DNA of 8,134 bases from Pseudomonadota bacterium (GTDB taxonomy: Bacteria; Desulfobacterota; Desulfovibrionia; Desulfovibrionales; Desulfovibrionaceae): positions 1-8,134 of the forward strand of contig JAEWPX010000094.1 in NCBI GenBank assembly GCA_023399375.1, read 5' to 3'. Both the position numbers and the translations under genes were made by a program. Numbering within the stretch: position 1 is the stretch's first letter; each line of letters begins with the position of its first letter. Positions 5,427-8,134 of this stretch are shown piece after piece. The notes below the pieces were generated by a model that was not told the origin of the DNA, ran no database searches, and saw only the letters and a program-made list of their open reading frames with translations.

Positions 5427-6527
5427 ATGCTGACCTTCGCCCACTCCACCTATTTTCACGACCTGCTTGCCAGCTTCTCCGCCGGCGTGGTCATCGCCAA
5501 CATCAAGGGGCTGGTCTACGCCTCCAACGAGGCCGCCTCGGACCTGCTCGGCGAAACCGCGCAAGCCCTCGCCGAACCGGCCACGGCCCGGGCCATCGTC
5601 GCCCGCGCGGACAAGCCCCGGCAACTGGCCCGCTTCCTGGCCGCGCCCATCAAGCACGGCCGCAAGCCCGAGCCCATCGCCTTTCGCTACCGCCACCCGG
5701 ACGGCGCGGACCGCCATCTGCGGCTGTCCGCCTCGCTGCTGCTGGAAAACGAAAAGATCTTCGGCATCCTGTTCGAAATCGACGACATGACGGAAATCTA
5801 CGCCCTGCACGCCCGGGAACGGGCCATGCTGCTCGGCATCCACGCGGCCCAGCAGCAGCGCATCGAAAGCCTGGGCCGCTTCTCCCTGGCCGTGGCCCAC
5901 CAGATCAGAAACCCGCTCATGGTCATCGGCGGCTTCACCGGAAGGCTGCTGCGCCGCCATCCCCAGGGCGACCCCGACTGCGACGCCCTGTCCATGATCC
6001 TCGACGGCGCGAAACGCCTGGAAGCCGTGGTGCGGGCCGTGTCGACCTACGCCCGGAAACGCGAAGCCGCGCCGGTCATGGTCGATCCCCGCGACCTGGC
6101 CATGCGCGCCATGGAAACGGCTCGGGCGCGCACGGGATGCGACGCGCCCTTCGTCCTGGAGTCGTCCGTGGGGCTCGCCCGCATCGACGCGGCGCTGGCT
6201 GTGGAAGCGCTGGCGGAAATCCTGGCCAACGCCCTGGAGGCATTGACGGCGTGCGGCAACCCGCAGGCGGCGGTCGCCGTATCCTGCCGCCGCGAGACAA
6301 ACGGAGGCCTGCGCTTCGCGGTGGCGGATCAGGGGACGGGCATATCCGAGGACATCCGGCCCTTCGTCTTCGATCCGTTCTTCACCACCAAAGCGGTGGG
6401 CGTGGGCATGGGGCTCGCCATCGCCAAACGCGACGCCGAGGAACTCGGCGGCAGCCTCAGCCTCGCGCCAGGCCCCGACGGCGGCTGCCTGGCCGTGCTG
6501 CTGCTCGCCGACGCGACAACCGGCTGA
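5427..6527 (+). CDS. Soluble PAS-domain sensor histidine kinase (NtrB-like)
   Basis: A 366-residue protein with no membrane segment, so it should sense a cytoplasmic signal. Residues about 8-122 form a PAS-like domain (LLASFSAGVVIANIKGLVYASNEA at the start, FGILFEIDDMTE at the end). The H-box follows with H158 in LAVAHQIRNPLMVIGGF. The ATP-binding domain has N268 (EILANALEAL), G1 box DQGTGI (301-306), F box FVFDPFFTTK (313-322) and G2 box GVGMGLAIAKR (325-335). All catalytic boxes are present, so it should be an active kinase. PAS plus HxIRNPL is the style of NtrB-type kinases, which often pair with sigma-54 activators, but no response regulator lies next to it. The start at 5427 has a modest ribosome binding site, GAGG (5418-5421). 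It is divergent from the TPxG-repeat gene and convergent with the DksA-family gene. Confidence 0.93.
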   Translation: MLTFAHSTYFHDLLASFSAGVVIANIKGLVYASNEAASDLLGETAQALAEPATARAIVARADKPRQLARFLAAPIKHGRKPEPIAFRYRHPDGADRHLRLSASLLLENEKIFGILFEIDDMTEIYALHARERAMLLGIHAAQQQRIESLGRFSLAVAHQIRNPLMVIGGFTGRLLRRHPQGDPDCDALSMILDGAKRLEAVVRAVSTYARKREAAPVMVDPRDLAMRAMETARARTGCDAPFVLESSVGLARIDAALAVEALAEILANALEALTACGNPQAAVAVSCRRETNGGLRFAVADQGTGISEDIRPFVFDPFFTTKAVGVGMGLAIAKRDAEELGGSLSLAPGPDGGCLAVLLLADATTG

Positions 6528-6554
6528 CCCCCACCCTCAAGACGGGGTGCGCAC

Positions 6555-6581
6555 CCGGGAAGGTGGCAGCCCCCTTCCCGG
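6555..6581. terminator. Hairpin between convergent kinase and DksA-family genes
   Basis: CCGGGAAGG (6555-6563) pairs with CCTTCCCGG (6573-6581) across a nine-base loop in the 67-base gap between the two stop codons. A second perfect palindrome GGGTGCGCACCC (6545-6556) overlaps its left arm. No T run follows on either strand, so if it terminates transcription it does so in both directions without a classic U tract. Confidence 0.6.
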
Positions 6582-6594
6582 AAGCGGCGCGCCA

Positions 6595-6990
6595 CTACTC
6601 TTCCAGAAACGCGCTTTCGCCGCGGGGAGCGGCCAGATACGGCCGGCCCATGTCCTCCAGCAGCGCCTTGCAATGCACGCACAAGGTCGCCGTGGGCTGG
6701 GCGCGCAGCCGCGCTTCGCCGATCTCCTCGCCGCACTCCTGGCAGATGCCGTATTCGCCTTCCCGGACACGGCCCAGGGCCTCGCGGACCTCCGCGATGA
6801 GCTGCCGGTCCCGCTCGCCCATGATGATGCCGAGATGCCGGTCGGACTCGGCCGTGGCCCGGTCCGTGACGTCGGCGAAACTCGCCACTTCCTGCGACAT
6901 GACGTCCAGCGCGTCGCGCGACTGGCCGATGAGGGTTTCAAGCATGTCGCTTAACACCTGCCGGAAGCGATCCACATCAAGATGTCCCAT
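6595..6990 (-). CDS. dksA: DksA/TraR-family zinc-finger transcription factor
   Basis: A 131-residue protein of the DksA family, which binds the RNA polymerase secondary channel and, in E. coli, alters initiation at stringent-response promoters together with ppGpp. Residues about 5-75 form the coiled coil. At its tip DVTDRATAE (D40, D43, A45) matches the DxxDxA signature of true DksA, which shorter TraR-type proteins often lack. The zinc finger is complete: C83-x2-C86 (CQEC) and C104-x2-C107 (CVHC). It is shorter than E. coli DksA (151 residues) because the N-terminal part before the coil is shorter. The ATG at 6988-6990 is chosen from the GGAG (6998-7001) seven bases upstream; an upstream in-frame ATG at 7179 would add 63 residues of poor coding quality. 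It is a single gene, convergent with the kinase. Whether it is the main DksA or a paralogue cannot be told here. Confidence 0.92.
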   Translation of the reverse strand: MGHLDVDRFRQVLSDMLETLIGQSRDALDVMSQEVASFADVTDRATAESDRHLGIIMGERDRQLIAEVREALGRVREGEYGICQECGEEIGEARLRAQPTATLCVHCKALLEDMGRPYLAAPRGESAFLEE

Positions 6991-7024
6991 GGTGTTTCTC
7001 CACGCGGCGAAGGGTTGTCGAAAG

Positions 7025-7046
7025 CCCGGAATCGGGAACTCTCCCG
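7025..7046 (-). other. Competing small stems upstream of the DksA-family gene
   Basis: On the minus strand CGGGA (7046-7042), TCCCG (7037-7033) and CGGG (7028-7025) follow one another, so the middle segment can pair with either neighbour. They lie about 35-56 bases before the ATG. This could be a leader switch, but stems of four or five bp in GC-rich DNA arise easily by chance. Confidence 0.25.
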
Positions 7047-7159
7047 GAAACCGAGCGTAACCCGTTTGCCCGATGGATTTGGAACGACGGTGACGGCCGT
7101 GTGGAGAGTGCGTGACGGCGTTATCGGCCGGCCGGTTACCCGGCGGCGGCAAATTCTTC

Positions 7160-7206
7160 CTGCCAGCTTCCAGACGCACTCAATATTTTCAGCATATTAG
7201 CTGCCA
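7160..7206. promoter_or_regulatory. Candidate operator region before the Ala/Ser/Thr-rich gene
   Basis: The 302-base divergent gap (6991-7292) has its clearest structure here. There is a 14-base dyad CTG-N2-AGCT-N2-CAG (7160-7173), an AT-rich inverted repeat AATAT-N7-ATATT (7182-7198), and CTGCCA occurring at 7160-7165 and again at 7201-7206, 41 bases apart. These lie about 35-80 bases upstream of the predicted sigma-54 start, a plausible place for an enhancer-binding activator. The part nearer the DksA-family gene is GC-rich and shows no clear promoter for that gene. Confidence 0.35.
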
Positions 7207-7234
7207 CACTTTCTGGCAGCTTTCTTGCTTTTTT
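7199..7234 (+). promoter_or_regulatory. Sigma-54 promoter overlapping a terminator-like inverted repeat
   Basis: CTGGCAGCTTTCTTGCTTTT (7213-7232) fits the sigma-54 consensus: TGGCA in the -24 box, TTGCT in the -12 box followed by a T run, and exact GG-N10-GC spacing (7215-7216 and 7227-7228). Transcription would start near 7240, giving a leader of about 53 bases before the ATG at 7293. The same bases form the right arm of a perfect repeat AGCTGCCA-N7-TGGCAGCT (7199-7221), which with the T run also looks like an intrinsic terminator on the plus strand. I favour the promoter reading because no plus-strand gene or convincing promoter lies upstream. Confidence 0.6.
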
Positions 7235-7242
7235 CCCGGCAC

Positions 7243-7281
7243 GGCGGATTCCCCACAGGGGAAACGGCTGATCTTGCCGCC
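7243..7281 (+). other. Leader hairpins before the Ala/Ser/Thr-rich gene
   Basis: TTCCCC-ACA-GGGGAA (7249-7263) is a perfect six-bp hairpin. Outside it GGCGG (7243-7247) can pair with CCGCC (7277-7281), which ends one base before the ribosome binding site GGAGG (7283-7287). The fold could protect the 5' end or affect access to the ribosome binding site. Confidence 0.35.
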
Positions 7282-7292
7282 CGGAGGCGCGT

Positions 7293-7973
7293 ATGGCCAC
7301 GACCATCACTTCCCCGAATACCAATGACGTCGTCAATTGGGCCTACAAGTACAGCCTGGCCTGCGCCAAGCTCACTTCAGCAGAAAACGCGGCCAGTTCT
7401 TCGGCTACACGCAGCAAGGACATCGCCACGGCCAAGGCGGACTTCAACGCCACCATGAAGAGCCTCGTGCCGACAGATGTCCAGACCAGCGTGCAGTTCC
7501 AATACATGGACGCGCTGACCCAATACAACACCGACATGGCCTCCGCCACGACCGAAAAAGGACGTCAGGCTGCCCAGACAACGCTCTATTCGACACTGAG
7601 CAACATCACCATGCCGTCGGCCACGTCCACGACCCTCGCCGACCTGGCCACCGCCAACCAGACCGCCGCCTCCAACGCCGCCGCCAACATCAAATCCATG
7701 GTCTCCAACGCCGGCAGCGCCTGGCTCAGCGCCGTCGCCAGCGGGGCGAACCTCCTCCATACACAGGCCGCTAGCCTCACGGAATCCATCAAGACCGCCC
7801 TCGCCCAGGTCGGCGTCGATACCTCCAACATCACCACGCCAACCCTCTCCACCACCGCCTCCTCGGCGTTCGCCGCCTCCTCGGCCTCGGCCACAACCGG
7901 CGGCTCGGCCGGCTCCATCCTGAGCGCCGCACTCATCGGCTACCTCGTCGCCGAACAAGCCGGCGGGGGATAG
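7293..7973 (+). CDS. Ala/Ser/Thr-rich protein of unknown function
   Basis: A 226-residue protein I do not recognise. It is very rich in Ala, Ser and Thr with many Asn and Gln, has a single Cys (C24), few aromatic residues and no N-terminal signal peptide. Residues about 12-175 look largely helical, with heptad-like stretches around 22-55, 85-145 and 155-173. Residues 176-205 are a low-complexity Ser/Thr/Ala linker (STTASSAFAASSASATTGG). The end holds a short hydrophobic segment SILSAALIGYLVA (208-220) followed by EQAGGG. The composition recalls flagellin-like, filamentous or non-classically secreted proteins, but no family motif is visible, and secretion is only a guess. The start is well supported by GGAGG (7283-7287), five bases before the ATG. 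A probable sigma-54 promoter lies upstream and a hairpin repeat downstream, so it is probably a single-gene unit. It is divergent from the DksA-family gene. Confidence 0.8.
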   Translation: MATTITSPNTNDVVNWAYKYSLACAKLTSAENAASSSATRSKDIATAKADFNATMKSLVPTDVQTSVQFQYMDALTQYNTDMASATTEKGRQAAQTTLYSTLSNITMPSATSTTLADLATANQTAASNAAANIKSMVSNAGSAWLSAVASGANLLHTQAASLTESIKTALAQVGVDTSNITTPTLSTTASSAFAASSASATTGGSAGSILSAALIGYLVAEQAGGG

Positions 7974-8003
7974 TCGGATAGCGAAGGGGAAAAAGGCAAA
8001 GAC

Positions 8004-8058
8004 ATGCCTCCGGCGGCCAGGAGGGGATGATCCCCTCCTGGACCTCCCCGACGGGGGA
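8004..8058 (+). repeat. GC-rich intergenic repeat, copy 3
   Basis: It begins ATGCCTCCGGCGGCCAGGAG, identical to copy 2, and has a perfect 11-bp dyad CCAGGAGGGGA / TCCCCTCCTGG (8017-8027 with 8031-8041, loop TGA). It ends CTGGACCTCCCCGACGGGGG. AAAAGGCAA precedes it, as in copy 1. It lies 30 bases after the stop of the Ala/Ser/Thr-rich gene, in the same polarity. The loop sequence differs from copy 2 while both stems stay perfectly paired, which suggests selection on the structure. Confidence 0.85.
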
Positions 8059-8080
8059 GCGGTCGGCGCCCGTGATCGCG

Positions 8081-8134
8081 GAAATGGGGCTGCCCCGCAG
8101 GCCGCAAAGCCGGCCAGCACGGCAGCCCCATTTC
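8081..8134. terminator. Large perfect inverted repeat at the window edge
   Basis: GAAATGGGGCTGCC (8081-8094) pairs without mismatch with GGCAGCCCCATTTC (8121-8134). The 26-base interior can itself pair as GGCC (8100-8103) with GGCC (8112-8115) and GC/GC inside. It is probably a strong terminator for the Ala/Ser/Thr-rich gene or for a convergent gene outside the window. What follows the right arm is cut off. Confidence 0.6.

Noticed and set aside
5339..7060. A 573-codon plus-strand frame overlapping the kinase and the DksA-family gene.
   Set aside because: It is a shadow frame with Arg/Pro-rich sequence and no family motif, running antisense through a clear DksA-type protein and out of frame with a complete histidine kinase.

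Overview
The window is about two-thirds G+C and densely coded. It carries nine protein genes, and I see no rRNA, tRNA, CRISPR array, transposase or phage gene. The gene set (a persulfide dioxygenase-rhodanese fusion, a DksA-family zinc-finger protein, a Tim44-domain protein, an NtrB-like kinase), the base composition and a GC-rich dyad repeat after gene ends suggest a deltaproteobacterial sulfate reducer, probably Desulfovibrionaceae. That placement is an impression, not a database result.

Left third (81-3010, all +): a compact run of four genes. They encode an FmdB-type zinc-ribbon protein, a degenerate receiver-domain protein, a dihydropterin-synthase-like metallo-beta-lactamase (MBL) hydrolase and a CstB-like MBL plus double-rhodanese protein. 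The first three are 9 and 14 bases apart and surely one operon; the fourth follows after 78 bases with its own strong ribosome binding site. The run ends in a strong hairpin facing a convergent gene.

Middle (3128-5227, both -): a secreted or membrane-anchored Tim44-domain protein with a recognisable sigma-70-type promoter and a leader of about 178 bases, and upstream of it a protein of unknown function built of five or six TPxG repeats. The promoter region of the latter holds a -24/-12 (sigma-54-like) element that would start transcription almost at the start codon.

Right third (5427-7973): a soluble PAS histidine kinase of the NtrB type (+) with no response regulator beside it, a convergent DksA-family gene (-), a 302-base divergent intergenic region, and an Ala/Ser/Thr-rich protein of unknown function (+). 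The last gene is preceded by a good sigma-54 promoter (GG-N10-GC, TTGCT then a T run) that overlaps a perfect inverted repeat.

A 55-58 base repeat with a GC-rich dyad occurs three times (12-69 +, 3065-3120 -, 8004-8058 +). The two copies whose upstream gene is visible lie just 3' of a stop codon, in the same polarity as that gene. The most interesting points are this repeat, the two sigma-54-like sites in front of two uncharacterised genes flanking an orphan NtrB-type kinase, the TPxG repeat protein and the Ala/Ser/Thr-rich protein.
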